64,000 nt of DNA from positions 620,001 through 684,000 of the forward strand of contig NZ_JBBYXK010000002.1 in the NCBI RefSeq assembly GCF_039655875.1. Reading direction: 5' to 3'. The notes below the pieces were generated by a model. The model was not told the DNA's origin and did not search any database. It saw only the letters and a list, made by a program, of their open reading frames with translations. Below are positions 17,333 through 28,174 of this stretch, one piece after another. How positions within the stretch are numbered: the stretch's first letter is position 1; each line of letters begins with the position of its first letter. A program made the position numbers and the translations under genes. This stretch comes from Emcibacter sp. SYSU 3D8. Lineage in GTDB: Bacteria > Pseudomonadota > Alphaproteobacteria > SMXS01.

Positions 17333-18657
17333 TGACCCGCTTGCTCGCAGCCCTGGTGCTGGTCTTCACCTTCGCGGCCCGCGCCGACGCCGTGGAAATC
17401 AGGGAAGTGGTCAGCCCGGGCGGCATCAAGGCCTGGCTGGTGGAACAGCATTCGATTCCGCTGGTGGCGATGAGCTATGAGTTCGAGGGCGGCGTCTCGG
17501 CCGATCCCGACGGCAAGAGCGGGCTCGCCTATCTCGTATCGGGCCTGCTGAACGAGGGCGCCGGCGATCTCGACTCGCTGGCCTTTCAGAAGGCGCTCGA
17601 CGAACGGGCGATCCGCATGAGCTTCGACGCCGACCGCGACCAGTTCAGCGGCAGCATGGTGACGCTGACCGAGGAACGGTCCGAAGCGTTCCGCCTGCTG
17701 GGCCTGGCGCTCAGCCAGCCGCGCTTCGACGCCGACGCCGTGGAGCGGGTGCGCGACCAGGTCCGCTCGATCCAGCGCTCGGAAGACGACCAGCCTCGTT
17801 CCATCGCCGCCAAGGCATGGATGCGGGCCGCTTTCCCCGGGCATCCCTATGCCAACAATACGACGGGCACGCCCGAAAGCCTCGCCAGCCTGACAGCCGC
17901 CGACCTGCGCGCCTATGTGACGGACAACTTCACCCGCGACCGGCTGATCGTAGGCGTGGTCGGCGACATCACGCCGGCCGAGCTGGGTCCGCTGCTCGAC
18001 AGCACCTTCGGTGCGTTGCCGGCGACGGGCGCCGAACTGACGGTGCCGGACACCGCGCTGGCAGAGGCGAAAACCCAGGTCATCGAGCGCCAGGTGCCGC
18101 AGAGCGTCGCCGTGTTCGGCATGCCGGGCATCAAGCGCGACGACCCTGACTGGTATGCCGCCATGGTGATGAACCAGATTTTCGGCAGCGGCGGGTTCTC
18201 GTCGCGGCTGATGGAGGAAGTGCGGCGCAAGCGCGGCCTGACCTATGGCGTCTACACCTATCTGCAGCCCTACAGCCATGCCGGGCTGGTGCTCGGCACC
18301 GTCGCCACCGTCAACGCGCGCATGGGCGAATCCAAGCAGGTGATCGAGGACGAGATCACCCGCATGGCGCAGAGCGGCGCCACCGAAGCCGAGGTCGCCG
18401 ATGCCAAGACCTACCTGACCGGCTCCTACGCGCTCAATTTCGACACCAGCGGCGCCATCGCCGGTCAGCTGGTCGGTATCCAGCGCTACGGCTTCGACCG
18501 GGACTACATCAACAAGCGAAACTCGTATGTCGAGTCGGTGACTCGCGAGGACGTGAACCGGGTCGCCAAACGGCTGCTGGATTCGAGCCGGCTGTTCTGG
18601 GTCATCGTGGGCAAGCCGGAAGGACTCGAGTCGACGCCGGAGCCCGCAACGCCATGA
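17329..18657 (+). CDS. M16 peptidase-like partner lacking the zinc motif
   Basis: A 442-residue exported M16-family protein with a signal peptide (cleavage around ADA|VEIREV). At the position of the HXXEH zinc motif it reads AYLVSGLLNEG, so it cannot bind zinc. M16B enzymes work as heterodimers of one catalytic and one non-catalytic chain, and the overlapping upstream gene supplies the HFLEH chain. The RRKRGLTYGVYTY block is the conserved substrate-strand motif. Its end overlaps pgi by ATGATG. Confidence 0.92.
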   Translation: MMTRLLAALVLVFTFAARADAVEIREVVSPGGIKAWLVEQHSIPLVAMSYEFEGGVSADPDGKSGLAYLVSGLLNEGAGDLDSLAFQKALDERAIRMSFDADRDQFSGSMVTLTEERSEAFRLLGLALSQPRFDADAVERVRDQVRSIQRSEDDQPRSIAAKAWMRAAFPGHPYANNTTGTPESLASLTAADLRAYVTDNFTRDRLIVGVVGDITPAELGPLLDSTFGALPATGAELTVPDTALAEAKTQVIERQVPQSVAVFGMPGIKRDDPDWYAAMVMNQIFGSGGFSSRLMEEVRRKRGLTYGVYTYLQPYSHAGLVLGTVATVNARMGESKQVIEDEITRMAQSGATEAEVADAKTYLTGSYALNFDTSGAIAGQLVGIQRYGFDRDYINKRNSYVESVTREDVNRVAKRLLDSSRLFWVIVGKPEGLESTPEPATP

Positions 18658-19924
18658 TGCCCTTCACCCAGAACCTTGATGCCTGCTTCGAGACCGCCGT
18701 CAGGAGCGGAATCAGCCGGTCGGCATTCGACAGGGTCATGGGCAAGGCACTGGACGGCGTGGCGCGCCTTCGCACCGCCTACGACGCGCGCACCCTGCCG
18801 CTGCTGCACCTGCCCGAAGACACCGCCGACCTGCTGAGCCTGACCGACATTGCCGGGCTATTGTCGCGCCAGAGCAATCACGTGGTCGTGCTGGGCATCG
18901 GCGGATCGAGCCTGGGCGGCCAGACTCTGACGACCCTGGCCAAACGCGGCCGCAAACCGTCGATCGAGTTCGCCGACAACCTGGACCCGGTCGCGCTGGG
19001 CGAACTGCTGACCGGTATCGACCTGCTCGACACCAGCTTTATCGTCGTCTCCAAGTCGGGCGGCACGCCCGAGACCCTGGCCCAGTTCCTGATCCTGCTC
19101 GATGCCTACCGCTCGCGCGGCCTGGACGAGGAAGTGCGCGCACGGGTGATCGCCATCGTCCAGCCGGGCGCCAGTCCGCTGCGCGACATCGCCGCCGGGT
19201 GGTCGATCCCCATGCTCGATCACGATCCCGACCTGGGCGGCCGGTACTCGGTGCTGTCCTGCGTCGGGCTGCTGCCTGCGACGATCGCGGGTCTCGATCC
19301 CTGGGCGATCCGTTCCGGCGCGGCCGCCGTGCTGGGTGACCTCCTGCATTCTGACACCTCCACGCCGGCGCTCGGCGCCGCCGTCATCGGCGCCCTCGCC
19401 GAGGAAAGAGCCGTCACCACGCTGGTCATGATGCCCTATGTGGGCCGGCTCGAACGGGTCGGCCACTGGTACCGCCAATTGCTGTCGGAAAGCGTCGGCA
19501 AGGATGGCAAGGGGCTGACACCGCTGGCCGCGCTGGGTCCGGTGGACCAGCATTCCATGCAGCAATTGCTGGTCGATGGTCCCGACGACAAGCTGGTGAC
19601 CGTGATTACCGCCGACATTGCCGGCACAGGCCCCACCGTGCCGGCCGACCTGGCCCAGGACAAAGCCCTGTCCTTCATGGCCGGGCGCACCATCGGCGAC
19701 ATCGTCGCGGCGCAGGCCAGGGCCAGCATGGACGTGCTGATCCGCAAGGGGCATCCGGTCCGCCACATCCATGTGGCGCGCGCCGACGAGAAGGCGGTCG
19801 GCGGCCTGCTGATGCACTTCATGCTGGAAACCATTCTCATCGGCGATATTCTGGGCGTCGATCCGTTCGACCAGCCCGCTGTCGAGCTGGGCAAGATCCT
19901 CACACGGGAATACCTCCAGGCAAC

Positions 19925-19928
<4 letters not shown>
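18654..19928 (+). CDS. pgi: Glucose-6-phosphate isomerase
   Basis: A 424-residue cytoplasmic enzyme interconverting glucose-6-phosphate and fructose-6-phosphate. Two SIS domains are visible: [11 protein letters not shown] (about residue 80) and [15 protein letters not shown] (about residue 140), then GGRYSVLS and a C-terminal helix with [11 protein letters not shown]. It is shorter than the 550-residue E. coli form and close to the compact bacterial and archaeal type. It overlaps both the M16 gene before it and mutL after it, so its expression is tied to them. The pairing with mutL has no evident functional meaning. Confidence 0.92.
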
Positions 19929-21709
<1,781 letters not shown>

Positions 21710-21727
<18 letters not shown>

Positions 21728-21904
21728 CTTTCGCCGTCGCGTCGCCTTGGTCTTCACGTCGTCTATTTCCAGGATCAGATTGTCCGCCTCGATTGCCGCG
21801 AGACGCAGATAGGTGGCGACGCTATCGGCGCCCGCCAGTTCGGCGTCCTTCTCGAGGTAACGGATCGTCTCATAGATTGCCCGGAGCGATTCACGCCCTG
21901 TCAT
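21710..21904 (-). CDS. Small hypothetical protein (64 aa)
   Basis: A 64-residue frame starting [20 protein letters not shown]: helical, amphipathic, with a basic tail ([14 protein letters not shown]). An in-frame ATG exists farther upstream (22015), but it lies inside rsmD and the extra residues look non-coding; AAGG stands 8 bases before the chosen ATG. It follows rsmD after 77 bp on the same strand and overlaps the last 18 bp of mutL tail to tail. No family recognised. It is kept because its sequence reads like a real helical protein and it fills an otherwise empty gap. Confidence 0.5.
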
Positions 21905-21981
21905 GGCCCAGCCTTGCACGTTCAAAATGGTTGCCCAATCAATAAGGATCAACGTACTGCAACTTCCGGCCTGCAACAACG

Positions 21982-22545
21982 CTATGGCACCTCCCGGGTT
22001 TCGTAACAGGTGCAAATAATTCTGGTTGCGCCGTAGCGCCGGTCGTCAACCGGGCTGAAGGCCGGCGGCAGCGCCGGCTCTTCGGCGGCCGGCAACTCGA
22101 TGACCACGAACGCGCCCTCGGCCAGCCAGCCGCCATCCGCCGCGGCCGCGAGCGACGGCGCGATCAGCGACTGGCCATAGGGCGGATCAAGAAAGGCGAG
22201 GGTCGCGGCAAGCGGCCGGGGCGCAAGCCGCGCCGCGTCGGCCCGGACGATCTCGCACAGCGCCTCGGCCTTGAGCGCCGCCACATTGGCCCGCACCAGC
22301 GCCAGCGAGCGCGGATCCTGGTCGACGAACACGGCCCGCGCCGCGCCGCGCGACAGCGCCTCCAGCCCCAGTGCGCCGGTACCCGCGAACAGGTCGAGCA
22401 CGATGGCGCCGTCCAGCACCGGCGGGGACCGGTGCGCCAGGATGTTGAACAGGGATTCGCGGACCCGGTCGGTTGTCGGCCGCACCCGATCATCGGCCGG
22501 CGCCGCCAGCCGGTGCCCGCGATACCGGCCACCGACGATTCGCAT
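21982..22545 (-). CDS. rsmD: 16S rRNA (guanine(966)-N2)-methyltransferase
   Basis: A 187-residue Rossmann-fold methyltransferase. It begins MRIVGGRYRGHRL, has RPTTDRVRESLFNIL (the RsmD substrate motif), the SAM site VLDLFAGTGALGLEALSRG and the catalytic FLDPPYG. It methylates G966 of 16S rRNA in the assembled 30S subunit. It lies downstream of the pseudouridine synthase gene on the same strand, a neighbourhood seen in many alphaproteobacteria. Confidence 0.95.
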   Translation of the reverse strand: MRIVGGRYRGHRLAAPADDRVRPTTDRVRESLFNILAHRSPPVLDGAIVLDLFAGTGALGLEALSRGAARAVFVDQDPRSLALVRANVAALKAEALCEIVRADAARLAPRPLAATLAFLDPPYGQSLIAPSLAAAADGGWLAEGAFVVIELPAAEEPALPPAFSPVDDRRYGATRIICTCYETREVP

Positions 22546-22603
22546 CAGAGCGCCTTGAGGGGAAGCGGCGCTGCGTCGCCGCTCGAAAGCCCCGGGCCAA
22601 CCA

Positions 22604-23374
22604 TCACTTCGCCTTGAGCTGGTAAGCCGCGCCGAGTTGGGTGCGCAGCACCGGCCGCGTCACTTCGCGCACCTCGCCGCGGGCCAGGGTGCCAAGCTGG
22701 AACGGGCCATAGGCGACGCGGATCAGCCGGCTGACCTGCAGGCCGGCATGCTCCAGCAGCTTGCGCACCTCGCGGTTCTTGCCTTCGCGGATGCCGACGG
22801 CGATCCAGGTGTTCGACGCCTTGCGGCTTTCCACCTCCACATCCGCGGGCGCGTATTTGATGCCGTCGACGACGACGCCCTTGCGCAGCTGCTCCAGCCG
22901 TTTTTCATCGGGCTCGCCCCAGGCGCGGGCGCGGTATTTCCGCTTCCAGCCAGTCTTCGGGCTTTCCAGGTGCCGCGCCAGCTCGCCGTCATTGGTCAGC
23001 AGCAGCAGCCCTTCCGAGTTGATGTCGAGACGCCCCACGGAAATCACCCGCGGCATCTCCTTGGGCAGGTTGTCGAACACCGTGTTGCGGCCCTTCGGGT
23101 CGCTGTGGGTCGTCAGCAGCCCCGGCGGCTTGTGATAGAGCCACAGCCGTGTCGGCTCGGCGCCGGCAATGGGTTTGCCGTCGACGGTGATGACCTGTCC
23201 CGGCGTGACGTTCAGCGCCGGGCTGTCCAGCGTCTTGCCGTCCACCGCGACACGCCCGGCCTCGATCATAGCCTCGGCCCCGCGCCGCGAGGCCACACCC
23301 GCCCGCGCCAGCACCTTGGCGATCCGCTCGCCGTCCTTGGTTTCGCCGGTTTTTTCGTTCATGCCGCGCACCAT
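22604..23374 (-). CDS. rluB: RluB/RsuA-family pseudouridine synthase
   Basis: A 256-residue rRNA pseudouridine synthase. The N-terminal S4 RNA-binding domain ([21 protein letters not shown], about residues 16-36) is followed by the catalytic domain with [18 protein letters not shown], where the Asp is the catalytic residue. The best match is RluB (23S U2605), but RsuA and RluE share this layout. Two starts are possible: ATG 23374 or ATG 23362 (MNEKTGE); neither has a strong ribosome site. The gene precedes rsmD by 58 bp. Confidence 0.9.
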   Translation of the reverse strand: MVRGMNEKTGETKDGERIAKVLARAGVASRRGAEAMIEAGRVAVDGKTLDSPALNVTPGQVITVDGKPIAGAEPTRLWLYHKPPGLLTTHSDPKGRNTVFDNLPKEMPRVISVGRLDINSEGLLLLTNDGELARHLESPKTGWKRKYRARAWGEPDEKRLEQLRKGVVVDGIKYAPADVEVESRKASNTWIAVGIREGKNREVRKLLEHAGLQVSRLIRVAYGPFQLGTLARGEVREVTRPVLRTQLGAAYQLKAK

Positions 23375-23429
23375 AGTGCGGATCGGGGCCGTGCGAAACG
23401 GCGCTGTGCGATATGTTGGTTGCCGAGCC

Positions 23430-23822
23430 CTATGCCAGGTCGATCCGCGCCTGGTGTCCGGAGGACGCGGCGAGGCGTTGGTCGCTGGTCAGCAACGGAG
23501 CGCCCAGTATTTCGGCAAGGGCCACGTAGGCGCCGTCATAGGCGGACACGTTGTGGCGCAGCTCCCAGATACGCTCCAACAGCACATCGTGCCGATGGCG
23601 CGTCAGCGGGAAATCCGCCATTGCCGCCAGGATTGCGCGCGCCTGCTGATCGTCGATTTCGCCGACCGCGGCGTACCGGCGGATCACATGCGCAACCTCG
23701 ACATCGACAAGATGCGGCGCGTGGAGCGTTTCCCCCGGCCGGAAAATGCGCCGCTCCACCGCCAGTCCTGCTGGCCTGCGCAAAAACGCCTCGATCAGCG
23801 CCGACGCATCGACGACGATCAC
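23430..23822 (-). CDS. VapC-type PIN-domain toxin
   Basis: A 130-residue PIN-domain RNase. The acidic metal site is complete: Asp in VVDASALI (about residue 5), Glu in VDVEVAHV (about 42), Asp in [12 protein letters not shown] (about 94) and Asp in LLTSDQRLA (about 112). VapC toxins cut tRNA or rRNA and are neutralised by the antitoxin encoded just upstream, with which this gene overlaps by ATGA. The target RNA is not predictable. The pair stands between rluB and a GNAT gene and may be a later arrival. Confidence 0.9.
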   Translation of the reverse strand: MIVVDASALIEAFLRRPAGLAVERRIFRPGETLHAPHLVDVEVAHVIRRYAAVGEIDDQQARAILAAMADFPLTRHRHDVLLERIWELRHNVSAYDGAYVALAEILGAPLLTSDQRLAASSGHQARIDLA

Positions 23823-24049
23823 GGGCGGTCGCGCTCGGCGCGTATCACCTCGGCGGGACTGACCGACACGTTCACTTCCGGCAACCTCTGTAAGCGAGCG
23901 CGCATTTCCTCCAACGTCGGCCGTTCCGCCACCTCCCGGACCTGGCCGAGTAAGTACTCGGACAATGACATGCCGGCGAGCGCCGCGCGGGACTTGAGTT
24001 TGCGATGCAGGTCGTCAGGGACGTTCCGGATTTGAATCATCGTGGTCAT
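23819..24049 (-). CDS. FitA/VapB-type ribbon-helix-helix antitoxin
   Basis: A 76-residue antitoxin. The N-terminal ribbon-helix-helix begins MTTMIQIRNVPDDLHRKLKSRA and continues MSLSEYLL; the C-terminal part (about 45-76) is the toxin-binding tail. This is the FitA class commonly paired with PIN toxins. Such antitoxins also bind their own promoter. Upstream (about 24050-24080) the sequence ACATGTGGATCACATGT on the plus strand is a near-palindrome placed where an autoregulatory operator would be expected. Confidence 0.9.
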   Translation of the reverse strand: MTTMIQIRNVPDDLHRKLKSRAALAGMSLSEYLLGQVREVAERPTLEEMRARLQRLPEVNVSVSPAEVIRAERDRP

Positions 24050-24088
24050 GTGAAGAGGATAGACACATGTGGATCACATGTAAACATG

Positions 24089-24544
24089 CTACAGCGAGAG
24101 GGTGAAAAACAAGCTATTGGAATCAGGTACATAGTCGCCGAAGGCGGGGCAGTTTACGAACCCATGGCTCCGGTAGAGCGCATGAGCCGGGCGGAAGGAG
24201 TCCCAGGCGCCGGTCTCCAGGCTGAGGCGCGACATGCCGGCGTCCCGCGCCACCGCGATGATGTGGGCCAGCATCGCCCGGCCCGCGCCGCGTCCCCGCA
24301 GGGATTCGGCGGTGTGCATGGACTTCACCTCGCCGTGATCGGCCGACAGCCGTTTCAGCGCACCGACACCCGCCAGCGTATCGCCGTCCCAGATTGTCCA
24401 GAGGGTGATATCGGGCGCCTTTAGCCCGCTCAGGTCGAGCGCATGGGCGCTGCCGGGCGCGGTTGCAGCCCGCGCGGTGGTCAGGTGAATGCGCAGCAGG
24501 TCGGTGACCCGTCGATCGCTGAAATCGGCTTCAATGATATGCAT
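24089..24544 (-). CDS. GNAT family N-acetyltransferase
   Basis: A 151-residue GCN5-related acetyltransferase with the acetyl-CoA loop RGRGAGRAML (motif A, about residue 85) and the C-terminal ALYRSHGFVNC strand typical of small-molecule acetylating members (yeast-PhnO/YafP-like). The substrate is unknown. It lies 39 bp upstream of the antitoxin gene on the same strand and could be co-transcribed with the toxin pair. GNAT proteins can themselves be toxins (TacT type), but those pair with their own DUF1778 antitoxin, which is not present here. Confidence 0.85.
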   Translation of the reverse strand: MHIIEADFSDRRVTDLLRIHLTTARAATAPGSAHALDLSGLKAPDITLWTIWDGDTLAGVGALKRLSADHGEVKSMHTAESLRGRGAGRAMLAHIIAVARDAGMSRLSLETGAWDSFRPAHALYRSHGFVNCPAFGDYVPDSNSLFFTLSL

Positions 24545-24712
24545 CGCCTGTCAGCCTGCCGCTGCAGCGGTCAGCGTAGCGCGGGCGGCGAGGCCATGAA
24601 AGCCGCATCAACTGACCGAAGGCAGGCAATGGTGTCATTTCACAGACCGCCGCCTCCCGTCCCCGTACACCCTGTGCTTGACGCTTTTCAGCCCTTTCCC
24701 CATGGTCCGCCC

Positions 24713-25159
24713 ATGCGCAACCCGTTCATGCAGATCGCTCTGGAAGAAGCAGCCGCCGCCGCCTCTCGCGGCGAAGTGCCGGTCGGCGCCGTGCTGATCG
24801 GGCCCGACGGCAATCTGCTGGCGCGGGACGGCAACCGGATCGTCGAACTTCGCGATCCCACCGCCCATGCCGAGATGATGGTGATCCGTGCCGGGGCGCG
24901 GGCGCTCGGCAGTGAACGGCTGACCGGCTGCGATCTCTACGTCACGCTGGAGCCCTGCCCGATGTGCGCGCAGGCCATGGCGTTCGCGCGCGTCCGCCGG
25001 GTGTATTACGGGGCCGCCGACCCGAAGGGCGGCGGCATCGATCACGGTCCGCGCATCTTCGCCCAGCCCACCTGCCATCACGCGCCCGAGGTTTACGGCG
25101 GCATCGGCGAGGGCGAAGCCGGGCGGCTGCTGAAGGACTTCTTCGCGGCACGGCGCTGA
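24713..25159 (+). CDS. tadA: tRNA(adenine34) deaminase TadA
   Basis: A 148-residue zinc deaminase that converts A34 of tRNA-Arg(ACG) to inosine, an essential step for reading CGN codons. The zinc and catalytic motifs are both present: HAEMM (His and the proton-shuttling Glu, about residue 54) and PCPMCAQAM (two Cys ligands, about residue 84). The start is ATG 24713 (MRNPFMQIALEEA). The open frame extends upstream with no coding look. It faces away from the rluB-rsmD side. Confidence 0.95.
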   Translation: MRNPFMQIALEEAAAAASRGEVPVGAVLIGPDGNLLARDGNRIVELRDPTAHAEMMVIRAGARALGSERLTGCDLYVTLEPCPMCAQAMAFARVRRVYYGAADPKGGGIDHGPRIFAQPTCHHAPEVYGGIGEGEAGRLLKDFFAARR

Positions 25160-25263
25160 TCGGGATGTTCATTGCGGCTGCCGGGCGGCCAGGTGACGCT
25201 GCCTTGCCGGAAAACGCGGTAAGCGATTCCGCTTTGACCAGATAAGTTCTAAGATTCCCCGTC

Positions 25264-26574
25264 ATGGACCTGTCCCGCACCATCCGAGACATCACAGCCT
25301 GGGCAAATCAGACTGCGGACTGGGCCGTGGCGCATGTGCTGAGCCTGGCGACACTGGGCCAGCTGATTGCCATCGCGCTCAGCTTCATCGTCGCGCGGCT
25401 TGCCGCGCGGCCGATCAAGCGCTGGATCGCGGCGCAGACCATGCAGGCCACCGCTGCCGAGCGGACGCGGGACGTCATGCTGCTGCTGGTCACGCCGGCC
25501 ATCTGGCTGGTGCTTCAGATCATCCTGCTGCAGGGCGCCAAGGAAATTCAGCTGGATAATGTGCCGCTCAGGATCAGCATCAATCTGCTGGCCGCCTGGC
25601 TGCTGATCCGCCTGCTGACCGCGCCGGTGCGCAACCCGGTAATGGCGCGGCTGATCGCCGTCGTCGCCTGGAGCGTGGCCGCGCTCAACATCCTGGGCAT
25701 CCTCGACCAGACCATGGTCCTGCTGGAGCATGTGGCGATTCCGATGGGCAAGGGCAGCGCGTTGTCCATACGCAACGTGCTGATCGCCGTGCTGGCGCTG
25801 GTCATCTTCGTCTGGATGGCGCTGATCGCCTCACAATTCGTCGAACAGCGGCTGTCGCGGACACAAAGTTTCACGCCGTCGGCGCGGCTGCTGCTGACCA
25901 AGATCGCCCGCTTCCTGCTGGTCGCCGTCGCCATCGTCGTCGGCCTGGGCTCGGCCGGCCTGGACCTGACCTTCTTCGCCTTCTTCGGTGGCGCTCTCGC
26001 CGTCGCCGTCGGTTTCGGCCTGCAGCGGGTGACCTCAAACCTGTTTAGCGGCTTCATCCTGCTGATGGACCGGTCCATCAAACCAGGCGACGTGATCGAG
26101 ATCGAGGGCACCTATGGCTGGATCAACAAGCTGGCGACCCGCTACACCTCGGTGATCACCCGCGACGGCACGGAATATCTCGTACCAAACGAAGACCTGA
26201 TCACCCAGGTCGTGGTGAACTGGTCCCATTCCAACCGTCTGGTGCGCCAGCATGTGAAGGTGCTGATATCCTATGACAGCGACGTCAGCGTGGCCCGGCG
26301 GCTGTGCATCGAATCCGCCAAGGAAACCGAGCGGGTGCTGGAGACGCCGGCGCCGCTGTGCATGTTGCTCGATTTCACCGACAACGGCGTTCAGCTCGAG
26401 TTGCGGTTCTGGATCGAGGACCCCCAGAACGGCATCACCAATGTGCAAAGCGCGGTTCGGCTGAGAATCTGGGACAAGTTCAACGCATCGGGCATCCGCT
26501 TCCCGTTCCCGCAGCGCGATGTTCATCTGGTCGACGCGCCGGGTCTCAAGGGCATATGGCGTGACGAGACCTGA
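25264..26574 (+). CDS. Mechanosensitive ion channel, MscS family
   Basis: A 436-residue inner-membrane protein with about five to six helices (near residues 32-52, 78-95, 105-120, 135-155, 175-200, 215-240). The MscS pore and beta domain follow: GGALAVAVGFGLQRVTSNLFSG (pore helix, split here by description at about residues 240-260), then KPGDVIEIEG and LVPNEDLITQVV. It opens under osmotic downshock to release solutes. The larger number of helices resembles MscK/YbdG-type channels. The alpha/beta hydrolase gene begins three bases after its stop. Confidence 0.93.
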   Translation: MDLSRTIRDITAWANQTADWAVAHVLSLATLGQLIAIALSFIVARLAARPIKRWIAAQTMQATAAERTRDVMLLLVTPAIWLVLQIILLQGAKEIQLDNVPLRISINLLAAWLLIRLLTAPVRNPVMARLIAVVAWSVAALNILGILDQTMVLLEHVAIPMGKGSALSIRNVLIAVLALVIFVWMALIASQFVEQRLSRTQSFTPSARLLLTKIARFLLVAVAIVVGLGSAGLDLTFFAFFGGALAVAVGFGLQRVTSNLFSGFILLMDRSIKPGDVIEIEGTYGWINKLATRYTSVITRDGTEYLVPNEDLITQVVVNWSHSNRLVRQHVKVLISYDSDVSVARRLCIESAKETERVLETPAPLCMLLDFTDNGVQLELRFWIEDPQNGITNVQSAVRLRIWDKFNASGIRFPFPQRDVHLVDAPGLKGIWRDET

Positions 26575-26577
26575 TCA

Positions 26578-28137
26578 TTGAGTCTGGCGCGGACCCTCAT
26601 CATTGCTGCGTTGATCGTCGCGGCCGGCTACGGCACGACCGTGCTCTGGCGCGCCCTGGAGCGGCCGGACAGCCGGCTGGAGACGGCCAGGTGCTGGTTC
26701 GACAACCCGGCGTCCCGCAGCGTCGAGTGCTATCGCTTCACCGCGCCCGAGAGTCGCGGCACCGCCAGCAATCGATCCATCCGCTTCCCGGTGGTGATCT
26801 TCCGCAGCCCGTCGACCCCGGAGGATGAGCCGCCCGTGCTGCATCTCATGGGTGGCCCGGGCCAGCCGGCCAGCATCGAGAACAACGATCAAATCAAGGG
26901 CTGGGCGCAGTTCCTCGATGGCGCGGTGTGGGCGCGCGACCGCGACCACATCGTCGTCGATACCAGAGGCGTGGGCGGATTGTCGGAGCCCCGATTGCGC
27001 TGCCCCATGCTGAGCGACGTGGGCTGGATATTGTCGCTGGAGACGCTGAAACGCACGCCCGGCGCCCGGGAAGCGGCCGTGCGCAAAATGGTCGAGAGCT
27101 GCCGGGCCGGTTTCGTGAACGAGGGCATCGATCTGGCCGCATACGATACGGCGAACGCGGCCACCGACCTCATCGACCTCCGGCACGCGCTGAAGCTGCC
27201 GTCCTGGTCGATCTACGGCATCTCCTACGGCACCCGGCTGGCGCTGGAGCTGATACGGCGCGATCCCGAGGGCGTGCATGCCGCCGTGCTGGATTCGCTC
27301 AGTCCGCCGGACGAGCCGACCATCGCCAGCCTGCTGCCGAACCTGGACCGCGCCCTCGGGCTGGTCTATGCCGACTGCGCCGCCCAGCCAGCATGCGCGG
27401 GCGCCTATCCGGATCTGTCCCGGGACATGGAGGCCGCCGTGGCGCGGCTGCGCGCGGCGCCAGTGGCCATGACGGTGAAACAGCCCGGCGGAACCCGCAC
27501 CCTGCAAGTGGTGCTCGATGACGCACTCTATCTGCAGATCGTGGAATATGCGCTGGTCTCTGGATCATGGGTGCCCTTCCTGCCCGGCATCATCAACGAC
27601 ACCGCCAAGGGCGGCACCAGGCTGCTCGCACATCTGGCTGCCAGGCTGCTGTTTGACGATTATTGGCAGCACGACGCCAACGCCCTGCTGCTGTCCACGC
27701 TGTGCCGCGAGGAAGTGCCGTTCAACACCAGCGCGGCGATGCGCCAGTCAGTCGATGCACATCCGCTGCTGCGGAACCTGGAGCCCGACGCATTGCTGTT
27801 TGCCAGTTGCGCCTCCTGGCCGGTGGGCAAGGCGCCGGACACGTTCCGCGAGCCGGTGGTCAGCAACGTGCCGGCATTGCTTATCAACGGCGCCTACGAC
27901 ACCCGCACGCCGGCGGCGTACGCCGAACGCCAGGCAGCCCATCTGACCTATGTCTACCGTATCGTGCTGCCCAACCGGGGTCACTCGCCCAGTCCTTCCA
28001 GCAACTGCGCCAAGGCCGCGATCGATGGCTTCCTGGACAATCCGCTGAGCCCGGCACCCCCGGCATGCCTGCAGCACCAGCGCCCTCCCCGCTTCATGAC
28101 ACGCGGCGGCCCCGCCGACCGGATCGAACGGCTGTAG
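26578..28137 (+). CDS. Alpha/beta hydrolase, tripeptidyl/prolyl aminopeptidase-like, membrane-anchored
   Basis: A 519-residue hydrolase with an N-terminal membrane anchor (about residues 4-22). The nucleophile elbow GISYGT holds the Ser at about 216, an oxyanion region reads MGGPGQP, Asp is in NGAYDTRTP (about 440) and His in NRGHSPS (about 469), forming a complete triad. The C-terminal TAP-like region suggests a peptidase that removes N-terminal residues or tripeptides in the periplasm. The start is TTG 26578, three bases after the MscS stop, so the two are probably co-translated. Confidence 0.85.
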   Translation: MSLARTLIIAALIVAAGYGTTVLWRALERPDSRLETARCWFDNPASRSVECYRFTAPESRGTASNRSIRFPVVIFRSPSTPEDEPPVLHLMGGPGQPASIENNDQIKGWAQFLDGAVWARDRDHIVVDTRGVGGLSEPRLRCPMLSDVGWILSLETLKRTPGAREAAVRKMVESCRAGFVNEGIDLAAYDTANAATDLIDLRHALKLPSWSIYGISYGTRLALELIRRDPEGVHAAVLDSLSPPDEPTIASLLPNLDRALGLVYADCAAQPACAGAYPDLSRDMEAAVARLRAAPVAMTVKQPGGTRTLQVVLDDALYLQIVEYALVSGSWVPFLPGIINDTAKGGTRLLAHLAARLLFDDYWQHDANALLLSTLCREEVPFNTSAAMRQSVDAHPLLRNLEPDALLFASCASWPVGKAPDTFREPVVSNVPALLINGAYDTRTPAAYAERQAAHLTYVYRIVLPNRGHSPSPSSNCAKAAIDGFLDNPLSPAPPACLQHQRPPRFMTRGGPADRIERL

Positions 28138-28174
28138 TTTCCGGGCACAACCGGACCGGCATCGATCCCGCCGT

